The notes: generated from the letters alone by a model not told the origin. 64,000 bases of DNA from Rhizobium sp. G21 (GCF_014158035.1 NZ_JACFXW010000001.1:1364001-1428000), one strand, 5' to 3'. Positions 25,806 through 37,087 are shown, numbered from the stretch's first letter. Translations and numbers: made by a program.

Positions 25806-26699
25806 TCAGCCGCCGGCGAGGCCGAGAAGGGCGGCGTCCAGCGCCTTCAGATAAGCGGAGATGAGCGCCGCGCCGCCGCCGAGATCGTGACGGCCATAAC
25901 GGGCGGCGACGCGGACATCGACCAGCGTCGTCTCCTCTTCCTCACGCAGTCTGATGACGATATCCTGGCGGAAGCCGAAGACCATCGTGCGGTATGCGCC
26001 CTGGATGAGGGCGTCCTGCGGCTGGGCGGCGGCCAGGAATTCCTCGAGATCGGGCCGCGGCTCCGGCACCGGCACGACGTCGGGCGCGTCGGCGGCCGGT
26101 TCGTTGGTCCGGCCCGACGGCAACGCCCGGAGATCGTCGCTCGGCCCGCCCTTTTCGGCGACGACCCTCACCCCCATGTCGAGCGCCACCTGACGGGCGG
26201 CGGCGTAGACGCGGTCGAGCCCGCCTTCGTAGCGGCGCCCGGTCAAGCCGGGATAGCTCGCCTGCTGCAGAAGCCGGTCCGCCTCGCCCACCGGCAGGCG
26301 CGGGCCGAGCCAGGATTGATCGGCCTCGACATCCGTCAGCCATTGCGGACGCCGGCCAAGATCGGTGGCGACATCGTAGATCGGCGGCGACTGCAGATAA
26401 TCACGCGTGATCCAGCCGGCGGCGCCGAGAATGGGAAGCGCGACGAGAATGGCCTGGGCCGAGGCCGCGCCACCGCGCGCGCCATGCCGCCAAAGCATGG
26501 CGAGACCGACACAGGCCATCGCGGTCGCGGCGAGGGTGACGGTGACGGCGACGGTCGCCACCGCGAGAAACAGCGGCGTTTCGAAGCTTCCGAACCGGTG
26601 CAGCACCAGAGCGACCACGAAGAACAACAGGGAATACAGGGCGAGACGGCGGGCGGAATAGGCCGATTGGGACACTGGGCGTTCATACCGGACCGGCAT
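25806..26699 (-). CDS. DUF1499 membrane protein
   Basis: The 297-residue protein has three hydrophobic segments in the first ~110 residues and a C-terminal DUF1499 domain, including DVATDLGRRPQWLTDVEADQ and FGFRQDIVIRLREEEE. The function of DUF1499 proteins is not established. GAGGAG lies just upstream of the ATG at 26699; an upstream extension is less likely. It converges with the glycosyltransferase gene, three bases apart. Confidence 0.82.
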   Translation of the reverse strand: MPVRYERPVSQSAYSARRLALYSLLFFVVALVLHRFGSFETPLFLAVATVAVTVTLAATAMACVGLAMLWRHGARGGAASAQAILVALPILGAAGWITRDYLQSPPIYDVATDLGRRPQWLTDVEADQSWLGPRLPVGEADRLLQQASYPGLTGRRYEGGLDRVYAAARQVALDMGVRVVAEKGGPSDDLRALPSGRTNEPAADAPDVVPVPEPRPDLEEFLAAAQPQDALIQGAYRTMVFGFRQDIVIRLREEEETTLVDVRVAARYGRHDLGGGAALISAYLKALDAALLGLAGG

Positions 26700-26880
26700 T
26701 CGGGCTCCTCGACTGGATCGTCCAAGGCTGCTTCTCAAGGATTTCGACATAGGCGGTTTCGACACATCGGGCAATGGCTGCGTCGATCTCCTCCCCACCT
26801 TCCGGCGACGCGGCGCCTCAAAACCGCCCAGCTTTGCCGGAAGGGTGCCTCACGGCGGGGACGACGAACAGGAGAACGAC

Positions 26881-27276
26881 ATGCGACTGTCTGATAGCCT
26901 CGCCCTGCCGGCGCCCGCCTCGATCAACGGCCCGACCACCAGGGCGCCCGAACCGATCGAGTTTACCGAACTGGCGCTGACAGTCGACCTGCTGCTGGAA
27001 AGCCATCCGCTGTTTTCGGATGCCGTCAAGGCGGCGCTTCTGCCGCTCGACGGCGAATTCCTGTTCGACCTGCCGCATGCCGACAAGCCCGGCGGCAAGG
27101 GACGCGTCGCGGCGGTCCGGATCCGTTATGCCGGCTCCGACGCCGTCAAGCTCGCCTTCGTCTTCCTTTCGGACGACGCCATGGATGCGCGCGTCGCCCC
27201 GCCCGATACGGAGCTCGACCATCTCAAGAGTTTCGCGGAGAGTTTCGTCGGCGTATTGGAGAAGATCGCCGACTGA
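26881..27276 (+). CDS. Hypothetical protein (131 aa)
   Basis: A soluble protein beginning MRLSDSLALPAP, preceded by AGGAG at a good distance. The middle region, FLFDLPHADKPGG and VAAVRIRYAGSDAVKLAF, suggests a small alpha/beta domain. No family is recognised. It is divergent from the DUF1499 gene and 78 bp upstream of the DMT transporter gene in the same direction. Confidence 0.62.
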   Translation: MRLSDSLALPAPASINGPTTRAPEPIEFTELALTVDLLLESHPLFSDAVKAALLPLDGEFLFDLPHADKPGGKGRVAAVRIRYAGSDAVKLAFVFLSDDAMDARVAPPDTELDHLKSFAESFVGVLEKIAD

Positions 27277-27354
27277 TCCATGCTTGCGCCCCGGACAGCG
27301 TCGCGATAGAGGCAGACAGTCCCGCCCTCTCGCGCCAGAAGCGACGCACGTCCC

Positions 27355-28251
27355 ATGACCTCGATCCCCGCAGATCCCCACCGCCGCCGCGCGGATTTTT
27401 CCATCGGCCTCACCGCCATGATCGCCGCGGCGCTGGCCATGAGCATTTCGCCGAGCCTGGTGCGGTTCGCCGATGTCGGGCCGCTCGCCAGCGCCTTCTG
27501 GCGCGTCTTCCTGGCGCTGCCGGTGCTCTATGCCTGGATGAAGGCCGACGAGAAGAGCGCAGCCGGCGGCAAGGGCAAGAGCTGGTCGCTGCCGATCCTG
27601 CTCTCGGGGCTGGCTTTCGCCGGCGATCTCCTGATGTGGCATCTCGCCATCATGAAGACCACGATCGCCAACGCCACCTTTTTCGCCACCATGGCGCCGC
27701 TGTGGGTGGTGATCTTCGGCTGGGTGCTGTTCCGACACAAGGCGGCGGCGACGACGCTGATCGGGCTGGCGCTCTGCCTGTTCGGCGGCGGGGCGCTGGT
27801 CTATCAGAGCCTGTCGATCAACCCCGCCCATATGCTGGGCGATGCGCTGGGCATCGGCACCGGCGTGTTTTTCGGCCTCTACTTCCTCGCCGTCGGGGCA
27901 GCCCGCAAAGGCTCGGGCGCGGCGCGGGTGACCTTCGAAATGAGCATCATCACCATCGTGGTGCTACTGGCGGCCGCGCTTGTCATCGAGGGCGACATTC
28001 TGCCCAAGACCGGCTTCGGCTGGGGCGTGCTGTTCGCGCTCGCCTTCGTCAGCCATGCCGGCGGCCAGGGATTGTTGTCGGTGGCGCTCGGCCGGCTGCC
28101 GACGGTGTTTTCCTCACTGGTGATCCTGCTCGAAGCCGTGGTGGCGGCGGGCTTCGCCTGGCTGTTGCAGGGCGAACCGGTGTCGCCGCTACAGGCCGTG
28201 GGCGGCGCGATCATCCTCGCCGGCATCTGGGTGGCCAGACCCAGAAGCTGA
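27355..28251 (+). CDS. DMT-superfamily transporter (EamA)
   Basis: The 298-residue protein has about ten hydrophobic segments arranged as two EamA repeats. The first contains ISPSLVRFADVGPLASAFWR and the second ends in GEPVSPLQAVGGAIILAGIW, both typical of the family. It is probably an inner-membrane exporter of metabolites or amino acids. Substrate cannot be predicted. It converges with the chemoreceptor gene. Confidence 0.88.
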   Translation: MTSIPADPHRRRADFSIGLTAMIAAALAMSISPSLVRFADVGPLASAFWRVFLALPVLYAWMKADEKSAAGGKGKSWSLPILLSGLAFAGDLLMWHLAIMKTTIANATFFATMAPLWVVIFGWVLFRHKAAATTLIGLALCLFGGGALVYQSLSINPAHMLGDALGIGTGVFFGLYFLAVGAARKGSGAARVTFEMSIITIVVLLAAALVIEGDILPKTGFGWGVLFALAFVSHAGGQGLLSVALGRLPTVFSSLVILLEAVVAAGFAWLLQGEPVSPLQAVGGAIILAGIWVARPRS

Positions 28252-28280
28252 CGCCGCCGCGGCGAGGACGACGCAGCGCC

Positions 28281-30473
28281 TCAGGCCGCCCTCCTCGCGG
28301 CTGCGGCTCCTTCTTCGACCTGGAATTGGGAGAGGAGCTCGCTCAGCCGAACGCTTTCCAGCGCCAGAGCAGATCCCGCCGACCGCATTTGCTCGACCAT
28401 GGCGGCGTTTTGCTGCGTGCCCTGATCCATATGGTTGACCGCCACATTGACTTCCGACACGCCGGTCGACTGCTCCTGCGAGGCGATGGCGATCGCCTCC
28501 ATGTGACTATTGGCCGAAACGACCAGATCCGAGATCGCGGCCAGGCACCCGCCGGTGTCGCCGACCAGCTTGACGCCCTCGCCCACCGCCGATGCCGAAT
28601 CCGTCACGAGTTGACGGATTTCGCGGGCGGCCTCCGAGGCGCGCTGGGCGAGGCCGCGCACTTCCTGCGCCACGACCGCAAAACCCCGTCCGGCGTCGCC
28701 GGCGCGCGCGGCCTCGACGCCGGCGTTGAGCGCCAGCAAATTGGTCTGGAAAGCGATCGCGCCAATCACTTCGATGATCTGCCCGATCCGCTGCGACGAA
28801 CTTTCGATCCGCTGCATCGCCGCGATGGTGTCGCCCACCACCTGTTCGGATTGATCCGCCTTGGCGCGCGCGCCATGCACCGTGGTCCGCGCCTCGCTGG
28901 TGCGGGTCGCCGTCGATTTGACATTGGCGGTGATCTGTTCCAGCGCGGCGGCCGTCTGCTCGAGCGAGGCGGCTTGCTGCTCGGTGCGCCGGGCGAGATC
29001 GTCGGACGCCGCCGAGACGTCACGGGCGCCTCTGGTGACGATGGCGACGGAAGCTGCGACATCCGCGAGCACGCCGCGCAACTGCCGGACGGAACTGTTG
29101 AAATCCTGCCGCAAGGGTTCGAGCTGCAATGAGAACGGCGTGGCGATCTCGCACATCATGTCACCCGCGGACAGGCGGCGCAGGCCTTCGCCCAGCGCCG
29201 CCGTCGCCTGGTTCAGCCGCTCCTCCGCCTGCGCTTCCGCGAGGCGCTGGAGTTCGAGGCGCTCCTTCTCGGCGCGCTCGCGGCTCGCCTGAGCGTCGGC
29301 CTCCAGATCCCGATTGCGGATGCCGGCGTTGCGAAAGACCTCGACCGAGCGCGCCATGCCGCCGATCTCGTCGCGCCTGATGACGAAGGGAACGGTGATG
29401 GCGAAATCGCTGTCGGCGAGACGGCGCATCACGCTGGTGATCTGTTCGATCGGTCGTACGAATTGGGTCGAGGCGACAAAAGCCGCAATCAGGGCCGCCG
29501 CCAGAATGTCGGCGGCGATGAGCAGCATCTGGTTGCGGGCGGTTGTCGCGCCCTCCACCATGGCGCTTTCAGGCGCGGAGAGAACGAGAAGCCAGGTTTC
29601 CTGGATGCCGGGAAACGTCACGGGGATGGCGGCTTGATAGAGGCCATTGTCGAGAACCCGCTCGGCGACACTCTCGCGTCGGGCGAGGTCGCCCAGTTGG
29701 ACCACGGAGGGATCATCGACCTTCTTGCCCAACAGCTTCTGGTCGGTATTGGCCAGCCACTGGCCGCCGCCGTCGATCAGGGCCATCGTTCCGGCGCCGA
29801 ACGGCTTGAGCGCGCCGATCATCGCGGAGATATGCGAGAGCGCGAAATCGACGCCGGTCGCGCCGATGACTTTGCCATTCTGCTTGATCGGCGTGGCGAT
29901 GGTGGTCAACAGCGTCTCCACGCCACCGACAGTATCGCTGTAAGACGGCGTCAGAAGCGTGCGGCCTGCGTCGCGCGGCCCGACATACCAGACCTCGGCC
30001 GCCGGATCGGTCATGTCGAGCTTCTCGACGGCGATGTCGCGTCTGTCGTCGCGGTAGATATAGGTGGCGAAGCGGCCGCTATTGGCCTCGGCATAGGGAT
30101 GGCCGACAAAGTCCGCATCTCGGCCGTCCAGCGCATTCGGCTCGAACACCAGCGTCATGCCGAGAAGATCGGGATTGTCATCCACAAGACCCGTGACCAC
30201 GCGACCGAGATCATCGCGGCTCTTCGTCTCGGACGCGGCGAGCGCCTGCGCGGTCGTCGCCAACTGTTTGGCGAGCCCCGCGGCGCGGACGATGTCACCC
30301 CGGATCGCGTTGGCGTATTCCCGCAACAGCCCCTGGGCGGCCGCTGCGGCGTCTGCTCGGCTCGACGCCGCCATCAGCGCAGATCCCGCCAACGTGACGG
30401 CGACGAGGCCGATGGTGAAGCCGAGGGCGGTGAGAATGAGCAGGCGGCCGCGCAGGGAATGAAAGATTGTCAT
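28281..30473 (-). CDS. Methyl-accepting chemotaxis protein
   Basis: The 730-residue chemoreceptor has a first membrane helix near residues 10-35, a large periplasmic sensor of the dCache type ([22 protein letters not shown]-like end), a second helix near 315-335, a HAMP domain, and the cytoplasmic signalling domain. The latter holds the conserved hairpin tip [20 protein letters not shown]. dCache sensors often bind amino acids or other small ligands. No other chemotaxis genes are in the window, so it signals to a distant che cluster. Confidence 0.93.
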   Translation of the reverse strand: MTIFHSLRGRLLILTALGFTIGLVAVTLAGSALMAASSRADAAAAAQGLLREYANAIRGDIVRAAGLAKQLATTAQALAASETKSRDDLGRVVTGLVDDNPDLLGMTLVFEPNALDGRDADFVGHPYAEANSGRFATYIYRDDRRDIAVEKLDMTDPAAEVWYVGPRDAGRTLLTPSYSDTVGGVETLLTTIATPIKQNGKVIGATGVDFALSHISAMIGALKPFGAGTMALIDGGGQWLANTDQKLLGKKVDDPSVVQLGDLARRESVAERVLDNGLYQAAIPVTFPGIQETWLLVLSAPESAMVEGATTARNQMLLIAADILAAALIAAFVASTQFVRPIEQITSVMRRLADSDFAITVPFVIRRDEIGGMARSVEVFRNAGIRNRDLEADAQASRERAEKERLELQRLAEAQAEERLNQATAALGEGLRRLSAGDMMCEIATPFSLQLEPLRQDFNSSVRQLRGVLADVAASVAIVTRGARDVSAASDDLARRTEQQAASLEQTAAALEQITANVKSTATRTSEARTTVHGARAKADQSEQVVGDTIAAMQRIESSSQRIGQIIEVIGAIAFQTNLLALNAGVEAARAGDAGRGFAVVAQEVRGLAQRASEAAREIRQLVTDSASAVGEGVKLVGDTGGCLAAISDLVVSANSHMEAIAIASQEQSTGVSEVNVAVNHMDQGTQQNAAMVEQMRSAGSALALESVRLSELLSQFQVEEGAAAARRAA

Positions 30474-31105
30474 GAGGGTGCACCGGTAAAAATGCTCGAT
30501 AAATCAGAGACTTCGAGCTGCAAATGAACAATGAAAAAGCGTGCGGCGTATAAGGCGGATGAAAAGGGAAAGGCGTCAGCAAGGCGAGGACATCAGGGTC
30601 TCCAAGGGATGCGGAACGTTTAATCTGCTCCGCATTGTTCGAACTTCGTCCGGAAGAACTCCGAGGCCGCGAATGCGCCGCAAAGGTTTGATGCACAGCC
30701 GCAAAATATTGATTCGAAAGCGGTTAATTTTCAGGAAAAGTGCAGGCGGGTCGGAGATTTTCTGAATTAAAGGCTTTTAACGCCAGTGGGCTGAGACGTC
30801 GCTTTGCACGTGGTCGGCGGGCTGACCGCGAAGCAGATAGTGCTACCGGATCGACGGCTTGCGCATCTTACGCTTCAATTCCCCGATGCACGCGGTCTGC
30901 GAATTGCGCAACTTCCAGAAAGCCGCGACAGTGACTCGAATGGCGGACGACGACATGCCAATCTCGTGGCGATCCGGATGCTGGGAACAACTCCAAGGAA
31001 CCGGCGGGTCGATCCTGACGGCATGGCGCGCGCGGGAGAAACTGCGCGCGTGACGTTTCGCGCGGCCTACCTTCGGCGAGGGACGCACGCGACGCTGGAT
31101 CTGGT
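30474..31105. other. Gene-poor stretch, possible gene remnant
   Basis: No intact gene is convincing in these 632 bases. The left part should carry the chemoreceptor promoter. At about 30859-31050 (plus strand) a short frame reads CELRNFQKAATVTRMADDD and WEQLQGTGGSIL. This faintly resembles the N-terminal helix-turn-helix of a LysR regulator with disrupted spacing, so it may be a decayed remnant. The resemblance is weak. Confidence 0.3.
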
Positions 31106-31459
31106 CTATGCAGCCGCACTGACATCGGCAGTCGGTTTTTCGACCTTCTCTTCCAGCGCCTTCTGAACCCAACCGTTCAGGGACATACCACTTTCCGCCG
31201 CTCGCATCGCCGCCTTTCGATGAAGCTCCGGCGGAATGCGGATGTTGAAACTGCCCTCGAAGGGTTTGGACGGCTCGCGGCCAGCTTCGGCGCAATCGGC
31301 CAGATAGGCTTCGACCAGGTCTTCCAGCATTTTCGGCGCATCGCTGGCGGCGTCGCATTCGCCGATCAGGAGGTCGTCGAGATGCAGGACCTTGACGAAC
31401 AGAGCTCCGTCTTCGAACTCGACGGAAGCTTGGTATCCTTTGTAGCTCAGCGGTTGCAT
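31106..31459 (-). CDS. hicB: HicB-family antitoxin without partner toxin
   Basis: The 117-residue protein has a HicB-type partial RNase H-like domain (LSYKGYQASVEFEDGALF, AYLADCAEAGREPSKPF) and a C-terminal ribbon-helix-helix (FNIRIPPELHRKAAMRAAESG). HicB normally neutralises and represses the HicA mRNA interferase. No hicA is present: only 82 bp separate this gene from ppdK upstream, and none lies downstream. It may be an orphan antitoxin or regulator. The start at MQPLSYKGY aligns with the family. Confidence 0.82.
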   Translation of the reverse strand: MQPLSYKGYQASVEFEDGALFVKVLHLDDLLIGECDAASDAPKMLEDLVEAYLADCAEAGREPSKPFEGSFNIRIPPELHRKAAMRAAESGMSLNGWVQKALEEKVEKPTADVSAAA

Positions 31460-31541
31460 GGCGCGCCTCTTTGGTCGAGCATGGACGCCCAAGATTAACG
31501 TCAACGCGCTCGGATTGGCAACACCACGCTCTTTCAGCACC

Positions 31542-34212
31542 CTACCGTTTCTTCCCGTTCCTGATCGTCGCCTGCGCCGCCGCGAGCTTGGCGATCGGCA
31601 CGCGGAAGGGGGAGCAGGAGACGTAGTCCAGGCCCCATTGTTCGCAATAATTGATCGAGACGGGATCGCCGCCATGTTCGCCGCAGATGCCGAGTTTCAG
31701 GCCCGGTCGTGTTCGGCGGCCGCGTTCGGCGGCGATCTGGATCAGTTCGCCGACGCCGTCGAAATCGAGATTGACGAAGGGGTCGCGCTCGATGATGCCC
31801 TTCTGCATATAGGTCGGCAGGAAGCTCGAGGCGTCGTCGCGCGACATGCCGAAGGTGGTCTGGGTCAGGTCGTTGGTGCCATAGGAGAAGAATTCGGCGA
31901 CTTCGGCAATGACGTGGGCGCGCAGCGCGGCGCGCGGCAATTCGATCATCGTGCCGACGAGATAGGCGATCTTGAGGCCGCTTTCGGCGATCACCGAACG
32001 GGCGACTTCGTCGATGCGGGCCTTGACGTAATCGAGCTCGGATTTCAGGCCCACGACGGGGACCATGATCTCGGGCTCGACCGGTTCGCCGGTCTTGCGG
32101 GCGGCTTCGACAGCGGCTTCGAAGATGGCGCGGGCCTGCATTTCGACGATTTCCGGATGGGAAATATGCAGCCGGCAGCCGCGATGGCCGAGCATGGGAT
32201 TGAATTCGTGCAGCGCCTCGATGCGTTCGCGGAAATGGATCGGCTCCATGCCGAGCGTGGCGGCGACTTCGTCTATCTCTTCCTCGCTTTTCGGCAGGAA
32301 CTCGTGCAGCGGCGGATCGAGCAGGCGGATGGTCACGGGAAGGCCATGCATGATCTCGAACAGTTCGACGAAATCGTCCTTCTGCATCGGCAGAAGCTTG
32401 TTGAGCGCGGCGCGGCGCTTGTCGACCGTCTCGGCGATGATCATTTCGCGCATGGCGGCGATACGGTCGCCTTCGAAGAACATATGCTCGGTGCGGCACA
32501 ACCCGATGCCTTCGGCGCCGAAGGCGCGGGCGGCGCGGGCGTCGGCCGGCGTCTCGGCGTTTGTGCGCACCCGCATGCGCCTGATGCGGTCGGCCCAGGC
32601 CATGATGCGCTCGAAATCGCCCGAGAGCTCCGGCTGCAGCATCGGTTGGTAGCCCTTGAGCACATGACCCGAGGAGCCGTCGATGGAGATGATGTCGCCT
32701 TCCTTCAGCTTGACGCCCGGCGCGATCAATTCGCGATTGCGCATGTCGACGCGCAGCGAGCCGACGCCGCAGACGCAAGGCAGGCCCATGCCGCGCGCCA
32801 CCACCGCCGCATGGCTGGTCATGCCGCCGCGGGTCGTCAAAATGCCCTGGGCGGCGTGCATGCCGTGAATATCCTCGGGGCTGGTCTCGGTGCGGACGAG
32901 GATGACCTTGCGGCCCTCCTTCTCGGCGGCGACCGCGCTTTCCGACGTGAAGACGATTTCGCCCGAAGCCGCGCCCGGCGAAGCCGGCAGGCCCGAACCG
33001 ATCACGTCGCGACGGGCGGCGGGTCGATGGTCGGATGCAGCAACTGGTCGAGGCTGGCCGGATCGATGCGATCGACCGCGTCCTCGGCGGAGATCAGCCC
33101 CTCCTCCACCATGTCGACGGCGATCTTCAGCGCCGCCTTGGCGGTGCGCTTGCCGGAGCGAACCTGCAACATCCACAATTTGCCGCGCTCGATGGTGAAT
33201 TCGAGATCGAGCATGTCGCGATAATGCGCTTCGAGCCGGTGGCAGACCGAGACGAAGTCGCGATAGGCCTCTGGCATCAGCTTTTCCAGCGACGGCTTTT
33301 CAGAGCCGGTGTCGATGCGGGATCTTTCGGTAATGGATTGCGGCGTGCGGATACCCGCCACCACATCCTCGCCCTGGGCGTTGACCAGGAACTCGCCATA
33401 GAGCGCGTTTTCCCCCGTCGAAGGATTGCGGGTGAAGGCGACGCCGGTGGCCGAGGCATTGCCCAGATTGCCGAACACCATGGCCTGAATATTGACCGCC
33501 GTGCCCCAGTCGGAGGGGATGTTGTGCATCAGCCGGTAGGTGATGGCGCGCGGGTTCATCCAGCTCGAGAAGATGGCGCCGACTGCGCCCCAGAGCTGGG
33601 CCATGGGATCTTCGGGAAAGCTCTCGCCGAGTTCCTCGTCCATCATCTCCTTGTAACGGGCGACGACGCCGCGCCACTCCTCGGCCGTGACATCGGTGTC
33701 GAGCGCGCGGCCGAGCCGGGCCTTTTCGTCTTCGAGGATTTCTTCGAAAATGTCATGTCCGAGGCCCAGCACGACGCCGCCATACATTTCGATGAAGCGG
33801 CGATAGCTGTCCCAGGCGAAACGCGGATCGCCGGAATCCTCGGCCAAGGCCTCGACGGTTTCCTCGTTCAGTCCGAGATTGAGCACGGTATCCATCATGC
33901 CGGGCATGGAGACGCGGCTGCCGGAGCGCACAGCGAGCAGGAGCGGTCGTTTTGCCGCGCCGAATTTGCGGTCGGTCAGCCGCTCGACCACCTGCAGTCC
34001 TTCGACCACGGCGGCTTTCAACCCATCCGGAAAGGCGCGGCCATTGAGTAATAGAAGGCGCAGGCCTCCGACACGATGGTCAGGCCGGGCGGCACGGGCA
34101 GGCCGATCGCGCTCATCTCCGCGAGATTGGCGCCCTTGCCGCCGAGTTTCTCCACCATATCGGCGCGCCCATCGGCGCGGCCGCCGCCAAAAGCATAGAC
34201 CCATTTGGTCAT
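31542..34212 (-). CDS. ppdK: Pyruvate, phosphate dikinase, frame broken twice
   Basis: PPDK interconverts pyruvate, ATP and phosphate with phosphoenolpyruvate, AMP and pyrophosphate. The N-terminal domain starts [11 protein letters not shown] with [13 protein letters not shown]. The central phospho-His lies in [13 protein letters not shown], and the C-terminal domain has [11 protein letters not shown] and the catalytic Cys in [10 protein letters not shown]. Frame breaks occur at about 34046 (ACAFYYS/NGRAF) and at the GGG run 33021-33023 (TIDP/AARRD); one added base at each restores about 890 residues, the normal length. GGAGGGG precedes the ATG. I regard both breaks as sequence errors. Confidence 0.92.
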
Positions 34213-34388
34213 TCCGACCCCTCCCGGCGGAATTCACAGTCTTGTTATATGGATAGCTATCTCATTCCAGCCGCTTTGGAAATGGGGGCGAGGCAGATTG
34301 TTGCTGCAATGCAGCATGAGAGATGGAGCGACTTTGCGACGATCCAAACGCCTATCGGTCTTTTATATACTCGTGTCGCGCCTTGATC

Positions 34389-35018
34389 CTACCCCATCAG
34401 CCCATAGCGCCCCAGTTCCACATCCAACTCATCAGCCCCGACATAATGAATGGCGTTCCAGCCATAGGCGCGCGCGGCTTCGACATTGGCGAGCGCGTCG
34501 TCGATGAACAGCGTGGCGGCGGGGTCGAGGCCGAAGGTCCTGGTGTGGCTGTCATAGATCCGCGGATCGGGCTTGATCAGTTTCACCCGCGCCGACACTG
34601 TTACGCCGCGCGTCGCCTTGAGGAACGGAAAGATCTCCTGCGCCTGGTCGAATGTGTCGTCGGAGAAATTGGTGAGCAGCGTAACGTCGCGGCCCTCGGC
34701 GAGGAAGCGCTCGAGATGGGCGACGGAACGCTCATAGGCGTGCGGCACCATTTCATGCCAGTATTGGCGGAAGGCGCGGATATGCTCTTCGCGGTCGGGA
34801 AATTTTTCGAGCAGCAGTTCTTCCGCCTCCAGCCAGGTGCGTCCGCGATCCTGCTCGACATTCCAGTCATGGGTGCAGACATGCTCGAAAAACCATTGGC
34901 GTTCTTCCGCATCCGGGATCAGCCGCGCATAGGGCAGGTTGGGATCGTAATGGATCAGCACCTTGCCGATATCGAAGACGATGTGGCGAATCTCTGGCAG
35001 GGACGTGTCAGCGGACAT
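34389..35018 (-). CDS. HAD-family hydrolase
   Basis: The 209-residue protein is a haloacid-dehalogenase-like hydrolase, likely a phosphatase. Motif I appears as FDIGKVLIHYD (the second catalytic position is G instead of the usual D-x-D arrangement, as in the YihX/epoxide-hydrolase-N-terminal-like group). Motif II is LLTNFS, the Lys is in KLIKPDPRIY and motif IV is LFIDD. It overlaps the end of mutY by 11 bp on the same strand and is likely co-transcribed. Substrate unknown. Confidence 0.85.
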   Translation of the reverse strand: MSADTSLPEIRHIVFDIGKVLIHYDPNLPYARLIPDAEERQWFFEHVCTHDWNVEQDRGRTWLEAEELLLEKFPDREEHIRAFRQYWHEMVPHAYERSVAHLERFLAEGRDVTLLTNFSDDTFDQAQEIFPFLKATRGVTVSARVKLIKPDPRIYDSHTRTFGLDPAATLFIDDALANVEAARAYGWNAIHYVGADELDVELGRYGLMG

Positions 35019-36098
35019 GCGGTTTCCTCTTGGGCTTGAATGCGTCGGGTATAGCGGCGGCGATCGCCTTTTTCATGACGGTCGGCAAAGCCTGATCGGC
35101 AAGCGTCGCGATCGGCTCCCACCAACCATCGGCCGTGGCAGGCGCGGCGTCGAGATCGGCCCTGTAGACGGTGAGCCGCAATTCGAAATGGGTGAAGACA
35201 TGAGTAACGAGCCCGCATAGACGCCAGTCAGCGGCGAAGGGCGCGGCCTCGGCCGCGTCTTCGCCGTCGCGCGAGGCGGTCCAGCCGGTGCCGGGCGGTT
35301 CGGTCATGCCGCCGAGCAAGCCGCTGTCGATCCGCTTGCGCAGCAGTACGCGTCCCTTAGCGTCGACTGCCACGAAGGCCGCGCCCTTGCGCGCCGGCTT
35401 GGCCTTCTTGGCGGCCTTGACGGGAAATGTTTCGGGATCATGTTCGGCAAAGGCGCTGCAGGCGTCGCGCCAGGGACAGAGCGAACAGGCGGGACGGCGC
35501 GGCGTGCAGATGGTCGCGCCGAGATCCATCATCGCCTGGGCGAAATCGCCGGGTCTTTCCTCCGGCGTCAGCGTGTCGAGCAGCGCCTTCAATTTCGGCT
35601 TGGCTCCCGGCAGCGGATCTTCCACCGCGAAAAGCCGGGTCAGCACCCGCTCGACATTGCCGTCCATCACCAGCGCGCGGCGGTCGAAGGCGATGGCGGC
35701 GACGGCGGCGGAGGTGTAATCGCCGATGCCCGGCAGCGCCCGCAGACCATCCACGGTATCGGGAAACACGCCGCCATGCTCGAAGGCCACCGCCTCGGCG
35801 CATTTCTTGAGATTGCGGGCGCGGGCGTAATAGCCGAGCCCCGCCCAGGCCTTCATCACATCCTCATTGTCGGCGCGGGCGAGATCATTCACCGTGGGCC
35901 ATAGTTCGAGGAATTTCAGGAAATAGGCGCGCACGGCCTGCACCGTGGTCTGCTGCAGCATCACTTCCGACAGCCAGATCCGGTAGGGATCGGGCGTCAC
36001 GCCCTTTGCCGCATCGGCGGCGAGACCCGCCAGGGCAGGTCGCGATGATGCCGGTCATACCAGGCGAGAAGGCTTGCCGCGTCAGGCTGTTCCGGCAT
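35008..36098 (-). CDS. mutY: A/G-specific adenine glycosylase, frame broken near the start
   Basis: MutY removes adenine mispaired with 8-oxoguanine. The helix-hairpin-helix LRALPGIGDYTSAAV, catalytic Asp in VMDGNVERV, catalytic Glu in WLSEVMLQQTTV, and the iron-sulfur cluster ligands C-x6-C-x2-C-x5-C (CTPRRPACSLCPWRDAC) are all present. A NUDIX-like C-terminal domain follows. The first ~30 residues, with LLAWYDRHHRDLPWRVSP, are in another frame beginning at 36098. One missing base near 36018 separates it from the rest. The corrected length is 363 residues, normal for MutY. Confidence 0.93.
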
Positions 36099-36235
36099 GT
36101 GTGTCTGTCGATCCCATTGTCGCGGCCGGCAACGCTTTGCCGCGCCGGCCGTTATACACGGACCCCGGCGGTTGCCGCCGCGGCCGATGAAAGCTATGAT
36201 TCTCTAACACTTATTCGCACGGGCCCGAAGAGACG

Positions 36236-36742
36236 ATGTCTTCCTTCCAGAGAAAAGGCGCGCTTCAGATCGCCGAAGCCGCCAACCGGCTGATCGACCC
36301 GGTGCTCGCCCGCAAGGCGGGCATCAACACCGCGCTGATCGGCTCGTGGGACGAGATCGCCGGCGCCGATTTCGCCGAATGCACCCGGCCGGAAAAGATC
36401 ACCTGGCCGCGCGCCAATGTCGATCGCTATGGCGACGCCGGCGGCGTCGAGCCCGGCGTGCTGACCATCGCCTGCGAAGGGGCGCGCGCGCTGTTTCTCG
36501 CCCACGCCCAGGGCGAACTCATCCAGCGCATCAACGGCTTCTTCGGCTACCCCGCCATCCGCCAGGTGCGCATCGTCCAGAAGCCGGTGAATATGGGCCA
36601 CAAGCATCGCCCCAAACCCCGGCCGCTGACCCGCGACCAGCAGGCCAAACTGACCGACATGACCGCCGATATCGACAACGAGAAGCTGAAGGCGGCGCTG
36701 GAGCGTCTGGGGCGAGGCGTGATGGGGCGGCGGGTGAAGTGA
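36236..36742 (+). CDS. DUF721/DciA-family protein
   Basis: The 168-residue protein matches the DUF721 family. Members related to DciA load the replicative helicase in bacteria lacking DnaC/DnaI. The conserved middle is VLTIACEGARALFLAHAQ followed by LIQRINGFFGY. In rhizobia this gene usually sits between mutY and dsbA/smc, as here. It is divergent from mutY, with a CGGCCGGC/GCCGGCCG hairpin in the shared promoter region. The helicase-loading role is inferred from the family. Confidence 0.8.
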   Translation: MSSFQRKGALQIAEAANRLIDPVLARKAGINTALIGSWDEIAGADFAECTRPEKITWPRANVDRYGDAGGVEPGVLTIACEGARALFLAHAQGELIQRINGFFGYPAIRQVRIVQKPVNMGHKHRPKPRPLTRDQQAKLTDMTADIDNEKLKAALERLGRGVMGRRVK

Positions 36743-36787
36743 GGGAGGTGACGAGGCGCCGCAGTCCTTCAATGGATGAAAGTGGCC

Positions 36788-37087
36788 TCAGGCCGCGGTA
36801 ATCGAGATCCTCAACCCGAGCGCCGCAAGGGTCTTGTTGATCGTGTCAAACTGCGGTTTGCCGCCTTTGGACAAGGCGTCATAGAGATTTTCACGGTTCA
36901 AATTGGCTTTTCGGGCGACCCCGGCGACCCCGCCTACTTGGGCCTTGGCCACATGCCGGATCGCCTCTTGAAACAGCTCCATATCACCGCCTTCGAGGAT
37001 CTGTTCGAGATAAAAAGCGGCATTTTCCGGATCGCGCAATAATTCGTCCCGCATGCCGGTGTCGAGAGGCTTGCTCGCTTGAGACAT
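36788..37087 (-). CDS. higA: Antitoxin of a HigBA-like toxin-antitoxin pair
   Basis: The 99-residue protein is an XRE-type 'addiction module antidote', with the helix-turn-helix VAGVARKANLNRENLYDALS near residues 55-75 and a family N-terminus predicted helical. Its ATG overlaps the toxin stop by one base. It would bind the toxin and, with it, repress the operon through the palindrome at 37431-37450. The toxin-first gene order is typical of HigBA. Confidence 0.88.
   Translation of the reverse strand: MSQASKPLDTGMRDELLRDPENAAFYLEQILEGGDMELFQEAIRHVAKAQVGGVAGVARKANLNRENLYDALSKGGKPQFDTINKTLAALGLRISITAA

Noticed and set aside
30843..31358. 171-residue minus-strand frame over hicB
   Set aside because: Different frame of hicB with no domain; hicB itself is clear.
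31458..33224. 588-codon plus-strand frame over ppdK
   Set aside because: Shadow of ppdK; no family features.
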